A stretch of DNA of 64,000 nt from Costus lasius (GCA_027563935.2 CM050450.1:26957439-27021438); one strand, 5' to 3'. Shown: positions 37,100 to 47,878, counted from the first letter of the stretch. Translations and numbers: made by a program. The notes: a model not told the origin generated them from the letters alone.

Positions 37100-37582
37100 A
37101 TGTAGGGAGGAAGGTAGGACGCTCATGTCTGCCTCACATGGGTCGTCTGGACATGCCCTTTCGCACCTCCCGTACAATACTAAGGGTCGACAAGCACCTG
37201 GAAGTGCAGAGTCCGACCCCCTCAGGACCATGCCTCCTACATGGCCCGCAAGATTCAGGATTCGAACCCCGGATGAGTCCACACCCATGCCAGCCCCGTT
37301 GAAGCTGCAGCTCAATGGTTAAAGGGACTTGCTTCGAAAGGGGCAAGTCGAGGGTTCGAGGCCCCGTTGCAGCATGTAGCGCCCGGGGCTGGCATGGGTG
37401 TGGACTCACCCGAGGCTCGAATCCTGGATCTTGCGGGCCATGTAGGAGGCATGGGCCCGAGGGGGTCGGACTCTGCACTTCCAGGTGCTTGTCGACCCTT
37501 AGTGTTGTACGGGAGGTGCGAAAGGGCATGTCTAGACGGCCCATGTGAGGCAGACATGAGCGTCCTACCTTTCTCCCTACAT
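37100..37582. repeat. Foldback element with two 199-bp inverted arms
   Basis: The left arm 37100-37298 and right arm 37384-37582 are near-perfect inverted copies of equal length, separated by 85 bp. A transcript would form a hairpin of about 200 bp. Each arm contains a B-box-like GGTTCGAATCC or GGCTCGAATCC. The eight open frames over it are mirror images of each other and are not genes. Confidence 0.9.
37304..37374 (+). ncRNA. tRNA-like sequence in the hairpin loop (possible SINE head)
   Basis: GCTGCA at the start can pair with TGCAGC at the end. AGCTCAATGGTTAAAG resembles an A box, ACTTGC...GCAAGT forms a stem with an oversized loop, and GGGTTCGAGGCC resembles a B box. It is too irregular for a working tRNA and fits the tRNA-derived head of a SINE whose body is the right arm. 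Confidence 0.45.
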
Positions 37583-37593
37583 CATAAAAGAAA

Positions 37594-37795
37594 TTGATGG
37601 GGATCCGAACCCAATCCGACAATCCAAGCGAACGAGAAGCCACCATTAGTGACACTTATCCTGATAACATTGATGGCGCAAGTATAATTGATGGGGATCC
37701 GAATCCGGTCCAAGCGAACGAGAAGCCGCCATTAATGACACTTATCCTGATAACATTGATGGCGCAAGTATAATTGATGGGGATCTGAACCTAGC
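37594..37795. repeat. Tandem repeat of about 90 bp
   Basis: ATTGATGGGGATCCGAA recurs at about 37593, 37687 and 37773 with ACACTTATCCTGATAACATT in between, giving two full units and a partial third. Confidence 0.8.
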
Positions 37796-37899
37796 ACGAT
37801 TTCAGAAATAAGCAGCATTAATCTTGCACATTTTATGAGGATAACGACCATTATGAACACAAGTAACGATGAGATCTACCCGTCTTACCATGGTTTGTT

Positions 37900-39000
37900 G
37901 ACATTATGATGTATTAGAATATTTTATTTTTGTTATTAGATGATCCGATTTATGACATGTGTCATAATTTGATCCGTCTAACTAGCTTTAAATAGGTCTC
38001 TATGCTATTATAATAAGAGTCGAGTACAATTGAATGAAAAAAAAGTTATGTTGTTCTGTGGTTCTTATCTTCTTCTCCAATTCTCTTCCCCTCTCGGTCG
38101 CCAAGACTCCCGTTCACGCTTCGTCTTCCCCACATCGCCAACGCCATCGCTTCACGCCGTCATTCCTTCGCCGCCACACTCCGTGACGTCCGCTACGTCC
38201 TGACGCCTTCCATCGCCTCTCACCCTTCGTCCCCTGTTCCCTACTCTCACCATAGCTTGGTCGCCCCACTTGAGATACCATCGCCATTGCAATTTCCACC
38301 TCGTCCCGTTGCTACGTCCGAGGATCTCGACGAGATCCGCCGCCAATCCCTTACTCTACCTCGCCTCCGTCCACTTCGTGCAAATAGCGTCGATCAGCGC
38401 GTCCCGACCCCGTTCCGTCTCCAGCCGCTCGAGGACCTCCACTCTCGACTGTCCGGCTCCTCTACCATCTTCACCCGCCACCATCCTCTTCTTCTCCACC
38501 GACGCTAACGCCGACTTCACGCGGGACGATCTCGCGTCATTACCTTGTAAAGCTGTGATCGCCTTGTGCCCCTGCCCCTGATCCGCATCTGCACCACCTC
38601 GTCGTTGACCAGCCCACCGCCTCAGTTTTGGAAGAAGGCGGTTCCTTTACGATCCACGTGAGTCCAGCGTTGGAAGCAGAATAGGTCTAGATCTTACGGT
38701 CCAACTTGGACCCAGCCCAAATCCAGATTCATCTACGACCAGCAGTTGATCCTGCCCTAAAGATTATCCAATTCTCTGGTTTAAGTGCACACAGGTATCT
38801 TTACTTATTTTTTACAGTTCGCATTAGATTTATATTGACGCACAACTAAAAGATTCTGCCATTATATTATTTATCTCCTGTTACTCTACTATTATTGTTT
38901 AGGAAGATTTTAATCACTTGTGCCTGTCTAGACCCATTTACCCTTCTTCCCTATCCCTCTTCCATCAATATCGGTTCTCATGGTTGCAGAATCTCAGGTT
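37900..39000 (+). other. LTR-like remnant with a GC-rich leader
   Basis: A CTTTAAATAGG box near 37985 is followed by a GAGTAC..AATTGAATG block and a GC-rich, stop-poor stretch (38080-38640) without recognisable protein motifs. It looks like an LTR promoter and leader, but no second LTR or PBS was found. Low certainty. Confidence 0.3.
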
Positions 39001-39988
39001 TTCTTGTTTTTTCTTCCATCTGAAGCTGATAGATAACTATTTTAATTGATCAATTAGGCTTCCCATAATCAAATGAGAGTAATTTTTCACTATGATGATA
39101 ATCGTCAGGCTCAACTGTCGGATTTCTATATTCATTTAGGAACATGGTTTTTATATAAAAAAGCCTTGCGGATGGTTTCTGCCATGAAATAATCTCTAAC
39201 TTCGATGATGATATAGAGGTAATTGGTGATTGATGCGTGTGCTTTTGATGATTCAAAAGTAAAATAAAACTGTAGATTGTAAATAAAATAAGTCAAAAAA
39301 AATTTCTTTATTCGAGGGATATTCTTGAGTTGTTTTTCTTCCTACAAAATGAACAAACAGTTCTCTAATTTGTTCTTTACCATGGCATTGATCCAACTTT
39401 TTTTAGCTCCAATTACCACAATGAAGGAATTTGAAGTTCAGTTGCACCTTATTCATATTTCTAGGGCAACACAGGCCTGGTTTGGGGTGGCTGGAGCTTC
39501 TGGCTGGTGGCTGGTTTGAGTAGAGCTGGTCTGAGTAGAGCTGGTCTGAAAAGTTAAGGCTGTTTGGGTGCATTAGCTGGTCTGATAAGCAACTGTGAGC
39601 TGCTGTGCTGTGCTGTTCAGTTCTATTAAGAAAATTTTTGTTAAGTTATTTGTAAAATTTGAAATTACTTTACACAACAATAAATAATTTTTAAACTATT
39701 ATATAACTAAATATAATTTAAAGTGGACAAATTAAAAAAAAATTGCAAGAGTTTCCCCTATATTTTAAGTGCGAAACCCTGCATACATAATACATAAAAT
39801 AATATCCAACCATAACAAGAAAAAATTATCCAAAATTCATCACAAATACTTGTAATCACACATAACAAACCATCTAAATATCATAACATAGTAGAATTAA
39901 GTCCACATAACAAACCATCCAAATATCACAACATCCAACGAGTACAAAGTAACCACATTCATATAATAGCAATACAATAAAATATTTG

Positions 39989-40267
39989 CTACACATGTGA
40001 ATTCATTAAACTTAATGCAATCTGATTTCGAATGTGATCTATCTCCATAGACACATGTTGATCTTCAGCATCCTCTTCATCTACCTCATGATCATCTGTT
40101 GGGATAAGATCTGGATTAGCATCCAATTCTTGAAAAATGTCATCAGTGCTTGTTCTTTCCCTAATAAAATTATGGATGGCCATTGTTGCAATTACAATTT
40201 TGACTTGTGTCTCAAATGCATATGCAGGCATGTCACGTAATATGTTCCACCTCTTCAATATTATCAA
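39989..40267 (-). pseudogene. Harbinger (HARBI1/ALP1-like) transposase C-terminal fragment
   Basis: The 92-residue frame reads ILKRWNILRDMPAYAFETQVKIVIATMAIHNFIRE, the conserved region just after the third catalytic residue of PIF/Harbinger DDE transposases, then an acidic stretch and a C-terminal QIALSLM. The upstream DDE core is missing. Confidence 0.8.
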
Positions 40268-40519
40268 ACTTAGCTACTAGAACATTATCAAACATATTCA
40301 AATGAGCTACTAGAAACATTAGCAAATGAGCTACCTTAACATTTATACCAATTTAGTTCACATTAGCAAACTTAGCTACCTTAACATTAGCAAATGAGCT
40401 ACCTTAGCTACTAGTTATCATGGTGCTTTAATTGAATAGATACATGTGAATCTAAATTACTTGCAAACTCATATCTGCATAGGGCTTGCAACAAATTCTA
40501 ACAAACTTGAGTAATACTC

Positions 40520-41170
40520 ACAAGTGGCAGCTGCGGTGGAGCTAGCAGTGGAGCTCGGCGGAGGAAGGTGGAGCTGCGGTGGAGCTAGCAGTGGAGCTCG
40601 GCGGAGGAAGGTGGAGCTGCGGTGGAGCTCGGTGGCAGCTGGAGAGGCTAGCGGTGGCAGCTGGAGCTCGGCTGAGGAAGGTGGATCTGCGGTGGAACTC
40701 GGTGGCACCTGGAGAGGCTAGCGGTGGCAGCTGGAGAGGATAGCTCGGTGGCAGCTGGAGCTCGGCGGAGGAAGGTGGATCAGGAGAGGCTAGCTCGGTG
40801 GCAGTTGGAGAGGCTAGCGGTGGAGCGAGCAATGGAGCTCGGCGGAGGAAGGTGGAGCTGCAGTGGAGCTCGGCGGCAGCTGGAGAGGCTAGCGGTGGAG
40901 CTCGGCGGAGGAAGGTCGAGCTGCGGTGGAGCTCGGCGGCAGCGGGAGAGCCTAGCGGTGAAGCTCGGTGTAGATCGGCGGAGGAAGGTGGAGCTGCGGT
41001 GGAGCTCGGCGGCAGCTGGAGAGGCTAGCGGTGGAGCTCGGTGGAGGAAGGTCGAGCTGCGGTGGAGCTCGGCGGCAGCGGGAGAGCCTAGCGGTGAAGC
41101 TCGGTGTAGATCGGCGGAGGAAGGTGCAGCTGCGGTGGAGCTCGGCGGCAGCTGGAGAGGCTAGCGATGG
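40520..41170. repeat. GC-rich minisatellite inside the Harbinger element
   Basis: Units built from GGAGGAAGGTGGAGCTGCGG and TGGAGCTCGGCGGCAGC recur about nine times in variable order, leaving long stop-free frames on both strands. These frames are low complexity and are not evidence of a protein. Confidence 0.9.
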
Positions 41171-41239
41171 AGCTCGGCGGCAGCTGGAGGCGATTGGCGT
41201 CAGCTAGAGGCGGAGGCGAGGTTTATGCTGGCTGGATCT

Positions 41240-41345
41240 GGAAGATCGGAGCGGGGCGATCGAAGCGGGCTATCGAAGGGGGCAACGATCGGAGCGGGCG
41301 ATCGAAGGGGGCAACGATCGGAGCGGGCGACGTTCGGAGCTCGCG
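41240..41345. repeat. GATCGGAGCGGGCGA short tandem repeats
   Basis: GATCGGAGCGGG(C)GATCGAAG and GGGGGCAAC recur about three times next to the larger minisatellite. Confidence 0.8.
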
Positions 41346-42333
41346 ACGATCGGCGCTGGGGACGATTGGAGCTGGCGACGATCAGAGGCAAGGACGAAGG
41401 CGTGCTGCGAAGACGAAGGAGAAAAAGACTCGCGAGCACTGTAGCTAGGCAGCGCTTTTAATTTTTCCGAAAGCTGGGGTGGGACGGCTTCCCGTAAACA
41501 GTGGAGCTTCTAAGTTTTCAACTGAGAAGCTGGGCGTCAAACGGGTTGAACAGCGACTTTTGGCTGCCCGCAAACGCCAACGCGGGCGGGCAGCGGCCTC
41601 CAAACGGGGCCACACTTGATATGGAGTAATTCAGTAATTTGGATTTTGTTAGTATGAGATCTATTTGGTTGCTAGGGGTGAGCAAATGAGAGTTTGAGAC
41701 TAGTATCGGTACCGAACTCTCGGTCCCGAATTCTTGAATTTCAAATTGTAGGTACCAATACCGATACCGAATTCTAATTCGGGAGTTTAGTATCGGTACC
41801 AAACTCTCGAAAATTATTCGAAAAATTTCTGAAATCCCAAAATTTTTAATTTTTAATTTTTTTAAGTATTTAAGTATCTAAATAAATAATTAATTAGTAA
41901 ATATACCTTATAAATTATAAATATATCTCATAAATATGTCTCACAAATTAGTAAATAAGATATAAATAAATATATTAATTAATTATTAATATATATTTCT
42001 GTACTTGGGGACTATAATAAATCTCGAAGTTTTTTTTAGGTACCGGTACCGATACCAAAGTACCGAAATACCAGTACCAAAATGCTCACCCTTGCTAGTT
42101 GCTATTAGCATTATTAAGCAATAGAAGATACTGAGTGTTCAACTTTGTTGGATTATGTCCTATAAGTAATATTTCCAATGGTTATCAGGAACATTTGCCT
42201 CTTTTGCAGTTATAGCAATAAGATAAATCTGTGAATCAGTATTATTTGGGTCATGAAATTAGTGAATGTACACATCAATTATGTGGATATGTCTCTCTAT
42301 CTAGCATTTGATTATGCTGAGCATGATCTCTAT

Positions 42334-43200
42334 GTGAGTAGTCTAAAGAACTTAGAAAGTAAACAATTTTCATCCTGGTATTTTATGATATATATGTATG
42401 TATGTTTATATATTTGGATGACGATCATATTGTAAAACTGCATCAAGTAAATATATAATTAGCAATTGTCAAAGTTTATGATGATAAACAATTTTGGAAA
42501 CTCGCAGTTAGAGATAAAATGAAAAGAGTAAACATCTATTGACTGTTACCGCAAGAAAAAAAAAATAATAGTAATTTGTCTCCTAAAGTTTACTCTTTTT
42601 TGGTGATGAAGTAGAGAGATCTGAGTTGGGACAAGTAGCAGTTTTAGTTGCTGATATCTTATGAAAGGCGAATCTGCAAATTGATAGGATGTGGATAGCA
42701 AAGCAATCTACCATATATTGCATTGAGTGTATACGTATCTTTTTATACTATTTATAATACTAGATAAAAGAAATTCTTCAATAGTTTTACTATGAATTTG
42801 ACTATAGCCGACCTTTATCTACTTACCACATTTGATGATCTTTCCTAGGGTTTTTCTGACTAATAGAAGAGGTCAAGTTTGAAAAGTTTTTTTCTGGAAG
42901 AGATATGAGATCCAATGAATCCTGGTGTTGACAGGTTAGGTTGTGGAAGAGAACTGCTTATAGTTCAGGTTTGCAGCAACAGAGAGGGCTGGCTGAAGAA
43001 AAAAAAAATCAGCCAAAGAATAAATTTAGTATCAAGGGAAAGATAGAGAGGAGAAAGGGACGGTCCAATACCATGTAAAGATTAGTTGGAAAATTCTCTT
43101 ATCAAAAGCAATTGAGCCCTAGTTTTTGACAAATTGAATGGAATCCATTTCTTGTGTAATACAGAATGAATGCTACGATGTTTCAACTGGATTTATACGG
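42334..43200. other. AT-rich stretch between CDKE remnant and RING gene
   Basis: No further kinase exon can be read. A short GLQQQRG-like frame near 42970 recalls CDKE C-termini but is too short to assign. Confidence 0.5.
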
Positions 43201-43203
43201 TGG

Positions 43204-43763
43204 TTACTCAAAAGCGAAACAGCAGAGAGGGCATTGGCGACTGACCTCAAGCCACCGACGGATGCAGCCGTCGTGGTACTCGTGAGAGCACGGCATGGCG
43301 CATGCCAGGTCTCCGGGCACAATGTCCTCCAAGCACACAGCACAGCTGACGTCGCTGACTGCGCCGTCTTCATCATCGCCATCTTCTTCTCCGACTATAA
43401 AGGTATTCAGCCTGTCCATTGCCTGCATCGTCGCCGGCACGGCACCAAAGCTCTGCCTCCCGTTGAAGCTGTCGTCCAAAGAGTGCACCAGCGCCAAGTT
43501 CATCTCGGCCTGGATATCCTTTTCTTCTCTCTCACCGGCGTAATCATCAAAGGCAGGGATCCATATCGAAAGATGTCGCCGGCGGCGCTGGAAAAGGAGC
43601 AGAGGTTGTCGTGGAATGCGGAGATGTCGACGGACACCGTGCGGAGGATTTCGTTAACGAAGTTTTGGACTGTGAACCGCCAGCGATGCGGCTCGAGTAG
43701 GGTCTCGAACGACGAAATGAAGAGGAATCGTCGGGCTTCCGGCAAATAGATAAAAACCTCCAT
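43204..43763 (-). pseudogene. RING-H2 E3 ubiquitin ligase gene with a 2-bp frameshift
   Basis: Intronless, minus strand. The first ATG in good context (GCCATGG) is at 43763, and MEVFIYLPEARRF runs in frame to about 43540. A second frame from 43503 (and upstream to the GA run) carries a canonical RING-H2 finger: CAVC, 14 residues, CSHEYH, DGC, 10 residues, CPLC, then a stop at 43204. The two frames meet at a GTGAGAGAGAAG run near 43530-43540. One fewer GA would join them into one protein of about 185 residues. As written the RING domain is cut off. The cause could be a real pseudogene mutation, a polymorphism or an assembly error. A GTG-initiated extension to 43778 is not credible in a plant. 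Confidence 0.8.
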
Positions 43764-43854
43764 GGCAGCATTGTTCACTTGTGCAATCTCTCTTCTTTCT
43801 CTCGTATGTGTAATGCGGATGAGAAAGATGATGCGGGCGGCGGCGATGGACGGC

Positions 43855-43862
43855 TTTTTATA
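43855..43862 (-). promoter_or_regulatory. TATA box of the RING gene
   Basis: TATAAAAA on the minus strand lies about 92 bp upstream of the ATG at 43763. An out-of-frame ATG at 43771, 8 nt before the main start, has a weak context. Confidence 0.6.
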
Positions 43863-43863
43863 G

Positions 43864-44659
43864 CCCTAAAATTAGCTTTGATTTCCTTACTCCGACTCCG
43901 AAACATATTTAGCGAAGATTCATGTTTTAACTGCACAAACAAATACGTCCCTTTGTTGGTAAAGTAAATAAATACTAATAAAATTTCCTTGCAGCTTCAA
44001 GATCCGCTGGAACATGAACGAGTAGAGCGTGACTCACTTCCTGTTTCTGCCTTAATCGCGAGTGTTGTCGCCGACGGCTCCTTGTGCTCCCTTGTGCTCC
44101 GTACATTCCCTCTCCTTCATTAAAATTTTGCGTTGCTAGTATGATATACGATGCACATCCCTATCCTGTATTCTTATGAAACATGACTAGCAGAAAACAA
44201 CTATATACTTACAGATTAAGGAAATACAATATGATTTACTTGTACAAGTAAATATATTTACTTAATGATAAATCAAGAGCGCGATTAAGAAATAAAAAGG
44301 AAAAAAATAATAAAACAGAGTAATAGAACGAGGAATCGGACGTAGAAAAGGCGCCGGGTTGCGCTACTTCTCGCAAGTTTGACAATTGCTAATTATATAT
44401 TTACTTGTACATATAATTGTTTATCATCATAAACTTTGGCAATTGCTGGAATGACTTACTTGTACAGATTAAGATATTAAGGAAATACAAAATGATTTAC
44501 TTGTACATAGAGAAGGCGCCGGGTTGTGCTCCTTGTGCTCCCTTGTGCTCCGTGCATTCTTTTTTTTTTCGCTGTGGATTTTTTAAGGAAATACAGTATT
44601 AAGGTATTAAGGTATTAAGGTATTAAGGAAAGGAGGTACGAGGTCTCTTGTTTTTTTAG
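43864..44659. other. Intergenic with short local duplications
   Basis: CCTTGTGCTCC occurs several times at about 44080-44100 and 44531-44552, AAGGCGCCGGGTTG at 44347 and 44514, and (TATTAAGG)n at 44596-44630. No gene is supported. Confidence 0.55.
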
Positions 44660-46560
44660 GTATACAGTGCACTCGAGCTTGGATGAATAGATGGCATATT
44701 AGACCAATCCAAGTACTTGTGGTGCTAAATGATTATTACGAGCGCAATGGAAAGGTTATTTGTTCTTTTCTATCGTCATCTTTTGCCTAAAAACATGGTA
44801 ATGATCTTTTTATTTGTGTTAGCTTTGAGTTAAGGTAAGTGGGCTAAGGGTGAGCAACATTTGATACTTTTGTGCTTCATTGTAGGTGTCAAATTTATAA
44901 CAAATGATTGTGGAACTCGTATGAAAACTAAATTTTAGAATCTGTTTGGTCCCGCTGTTAATAACTTTATAACTATGCTAAACTGTGTTATACTGTACTG
45001 TGCTACACTATTAAAATTTATAAGATGTTTGGTTAATAACTTTTTAACTATTGTTAAAATTTAAAATAATAAATATCTATATTATTTTAAATTATTTAAA
45101 ATAATAATATATTTTATTTTCTTTTAGTGTTAATATTTTAATTTATTTAAAATAATAATACCTAAAATTTTGAATAAAATTATGAAAATTATTTTTTTTG
45201 AGAAGCAGAAGCTGTAAAAGCATCAAATTGTAGCTTTCCCAACTTCTTCTTTTTTTTACTTTTTTTTTTCTGCTTCTGCTTTTTATTATTAAACAGTTTT
45301 CTAACTGCTTTCTACTTAAAAGCTGATTAAAATCCGCTGCAAAGCGGGGCCAAACAAGCCCTTAATTTGGTACACCTCCTAAACTCTCGAAGATCTAAAA
45401 AAAATTATTTTATACTAATAATTATTAATGTCATGACTCACACCTTGACACATAGACGCATAGTGGTTCCCTAACACTAATTTGTTATTTTAATTTATAA
45501 CTTTAGGATTTAAGCATTAGTACCAACAAAAATATCGGTAGTGCAGTGCCCAAAATAGAATTAGTATTTGTACCCAAAATTAGTGATTTGGGTATTTGAT
45601 GTAGAAACTACGATATTAGTATTGCTACGAATACCTAAATTCGCACCCCCAAAGTAGGTGGTGGCAAAGAATAGAAAGTTCAAAAGATGCAACAAATGAG
45701 GATTCAAGATCTTGTTTTCACGTTTATAAGTTTCTATGAGATACTAACCAAAGCAAAAACAAACAGAAAGTCAAATGTGAGAAAGAAGGTAACAATTTTT
45801 AGGCAAACATCCGAATACACCATCAAAAATGAAAAGATTATTGAAAATGAAGAAAAAAAATAAGCCATAAACTTGATAGGATGAGATAAAAATACTAAAA
45901 CATTATTTATATAAATAATAAACTTGATAGGATGAGATAAAAATACTAAGACATTACTTATATAAATAATAAATACTACTTGTTAGAGAAAAGGACTCCT
46001 CCTTCTCCTTCTCGCTTGTGGAATGTTGCCCTAATGTGTTTGCCATCTCACTTAATCCTCTAGGTTTGCATATTCAATCTTTTAATTGTATTTGTAAAAC
46101 TATTTTTTTTTATATTTTATTTGTTTCAAAATAGTTTTTGTAGATATTTCTTTTTTTTTTTATTTTCTCTTTTTCATGGGCATGATAATTTACTATTAAA
46201 TCAATGAGCAGAATTACATTTGGAGATGTTAATTAGATGTGGATAACTATTTTGCATGGCATTGATCTCACTATGATGCATACAAATCTACCTTGCAGAA
46301 TAAAATGTTTGATAGAATTACATTCAACTTCACCTATACGGCTATACCTGATTTAGTGCATACGACATGCAAGCAAGTGATTGGATATGATTTAATTAAA
46401 ATTTATATTTTTTGTTTAAAAAAATTCTTGTGTTGAATTAAAAAAAATATATTTTTTGATTTCTTTATATAATTATCTTAATATATTACATGTCATATTT
46501 TTGATGTGCAACTTAATATCATTGTTATACTAACATTTATTTATAATGATCTGATCATAT
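44660..46560. repeat. Unclassified repeat family, copy 4
   Basis: It matches 35010-36330 in order, from GGTATACAGTGCACTC to GATCATATAAACTTAG. It is interrupted by the MITE at 44938-45361 and holds a local duplication of AAACTTGATAGGATGAGATA at about 45880-45950. Confidence 0.75.
44938..45361. mobile_element. PIF/Harbinger-type MITE with TTA duplication
   Basis: Left end GAATCTGTTTGGTCCCGC, right end reverse-complemented GGGCTTGTTTGGCCCCGC, 424 bp, flanked by TTA on both sides (44935-44937, 45362-45364). The homologous copy at about 35255 reads AATTTTAATTTTGTACC without an insertion, which confirms both ends. Confidence 0.85.
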
Positions 46561-46653
46561 AAACTTAGCGAAGGAATTTTTTTTTTAAAATGCAAGTATG
46601 ATGTTCAATCCATGTGGAGAAATGCACGTAAGCACAAGATAATGGAAGAAATA

Positions 46654-47196
46654 GCCTAACCTAGGTACCCAATAGACTTCTCTAAGTTGGGTACCCTAAT
46701 CGTCCGTTGGATTTGCTTTCTTGTTCGACATAGATCTCAATGTAAATTTCTCCGTTTTTTCTTCGTTAGCCTCTTGTTACCCATCATTAATACTCCTGGA
46801 TACAGACAAGAATTGATAGTCACTGTATCAACGATAATTGTAGTTGATGAAATTATGGTTAATAGTGTATCAATGATAATTATGGTTGATAAACTTATGG
46901 CTGATAGTGTATCAATGATAATTAATAGTGTATCAACAATAATTATGGTTGATGAACTTATGGCTGATAGTGTATCAACAATAATTATGGTTGATGAACT
47001 TATGACTGATAGTGTATTAACGATAATTATGGTTGATGAACTTATGGCTGATAGTGTATCAACGAGAATTATAGTTGATGAACTTTATGGCTGATAGTGT
47101 ATCAACGAGAATTATGGTTGATGAACTTATGGCTGATAGTGTACCCTAAAATTTTAAATTAGCTTAGAAAAGTCTACTGGATACCTAGGTTATGCC
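46654..47196. mobile_element. Inverted-repeat element carrying a 42-bp minisatellite
   Basis: The left end (GCCTAACCTAGGTACCCAAT...) and the reverse complement of the right end (GGCATAACCTAGGTATCCAG...) match over about 35 bp with few differences, continuing to CTTCTCTAA or CTTTTCTAA. No target duplication was identified. No transposase. Confidence 0.65.
46815..47143 (+). repeat. 42-bp minisatellite with an open frame
   Basis: A unit of about 42 bp with GATAGTGTATCAAC and ATTATGGTTGATGAACTT recurs about seven to eight times. Because the unit is a multiple of three without stops, the frame 46687-47094 translates as repeats of SVSTIIMVDELMAD. I see no sign that it is a real protein. Confidence 0.85.
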
Positions 47197-47878
47197 ATTT
47201 TTTCAAGATGATGGGCTTTATGAAAACTGGAAAATCTAGAGACTGCCTTAGAGTATTCTTTGACTCTTGGAGGAGGCAGACCATTTAAGAGGAAGAATTA
47301 TTTTAGATATGAGAAAAAAAAAAGGAGATGGTGGGAAATAGGGGTGTGCACAATTTGGTTAATTGAACCGGGGCCTAAATTTTTATCTTGAATCACAAGT
47401 TATGGTTCGACAAATCAATAACCATTCTAGAATCATATACTTGAAATACTGCTAGTTTTTTAACCTAATTTTTGAATCGATTAATCATAGTTATTAGTTA
47501 ACCATTATATTCTTTTATAATGTATTGATTTTTATTTCATTTAATCAAATTTAAATAACTTAAAGCTACACCTATCGAACCACTAGTGTGAATGGTGTTG
47601 GGGAAAGAGATACCAAAGCAAGAAAAAGCCACCATTGACTTACGCTAGGATTGACAAAGTCAATGATATAAGGAAAGAGTCGTGTGCCACTACGTTGGAC
47701 TATTTCAGTGCTCTATGCCTGCGCTGTTCAAAAGGGTGCGCTTGAGCCAGATACTTTGCGAGGAGGTTTAAAAATCAGGAATTCTAGAGGAGGATCCCTT
47801 TTGTTAACATGTACTCGCCCTGAAGGTATTAGGGCTTTAGACGTTTTAGGAAGAGCATAGGTCCGACTGAACGTCTGA
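47197..47878. other. Unassigned intergenic DNA
   Basis: It contains an AATTGAACCGG-type stretch and a fairly GC-rich part at 47580-47870 without recognisable motifs. Confidence 0.45.

Larger units (their letters stand above)
39474..41611. mobile_element. PIF/Harbinger element, non-autonomous
   Basis: Ends are GGCCTGGTTTGG at the left and CCAAACGGGGCC at the right, an imperfect inverted repeat. Both sides are flanked by ACA (39471-39473, 41612-41614), a 3-bp duplication as expected for this superfamily. The 2138-bp element holds only the C-terminal end of a transposase (39989-40267, minus) and a large GC-rich minisatellite, so it cannot move by itself. It sits in the intron of the CDKE remnant. 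Confidence 0.75.
36869..42333 (+). pseudogene. CDK8-type (CDKE) kinase gene, broken remnant
   Basis: CDKE is the kinase of the Mediator CDK8 module. Exon 1 (36869-37057, 63 residues) starts MGDG, has the Gly loop region and AIKKFKQSK with the ATP-binding lysine (K43), and ends in IRDIM before a GTGCGT donor. A second exon ends at 42333 and encodes [24 protein letters not shown] before a GTGAGT donor. The linking codons at 42210-42255 are scrambled. The Gly loop reads KIEKGTYG, so its first glycine is gone, and the PSTAIRE-like helix reads SLTAIRD. The catalytic loop, DFG and all later exons are absent before 43200. The 5.2-kb intron holds the hairpin element and a Harbinger element. It is a pseudogene; a functional paralogue should exist elsewhere. 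Confidence 0.85.

Noticed and set aside
37304..37374. Functional tRNA gene
   Set aside because: The acceptor ends pair, but the anticodon loop is too large and the T stem is imperfect, so it is more likely a tRNA-derived SINE head.
37078..37655. Cluster of open frames including a 173-aa frame on the minus strand
   Set aside because: The same peptides appear on both strands because the region is an inverted repeat; they are by-products of the hairpin arms.
40469..41461. Pro/Ser-rich and Gly/Arg-rich open frames on both strands
   Set aside because: They are translations of a GC-rich minisatellite without stops and show no domain or codon signal.
42960..43010. CDKE C-terminal exon (GLQQQRG-like frame)
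   Set aside because: Only about seven residues resemble the family and the flanks do not; chance is likely.
43763..43778. RING gene start at 43778
   Set aside because: That codon is GTG, and the ATG at 43763 has a good plant start context.
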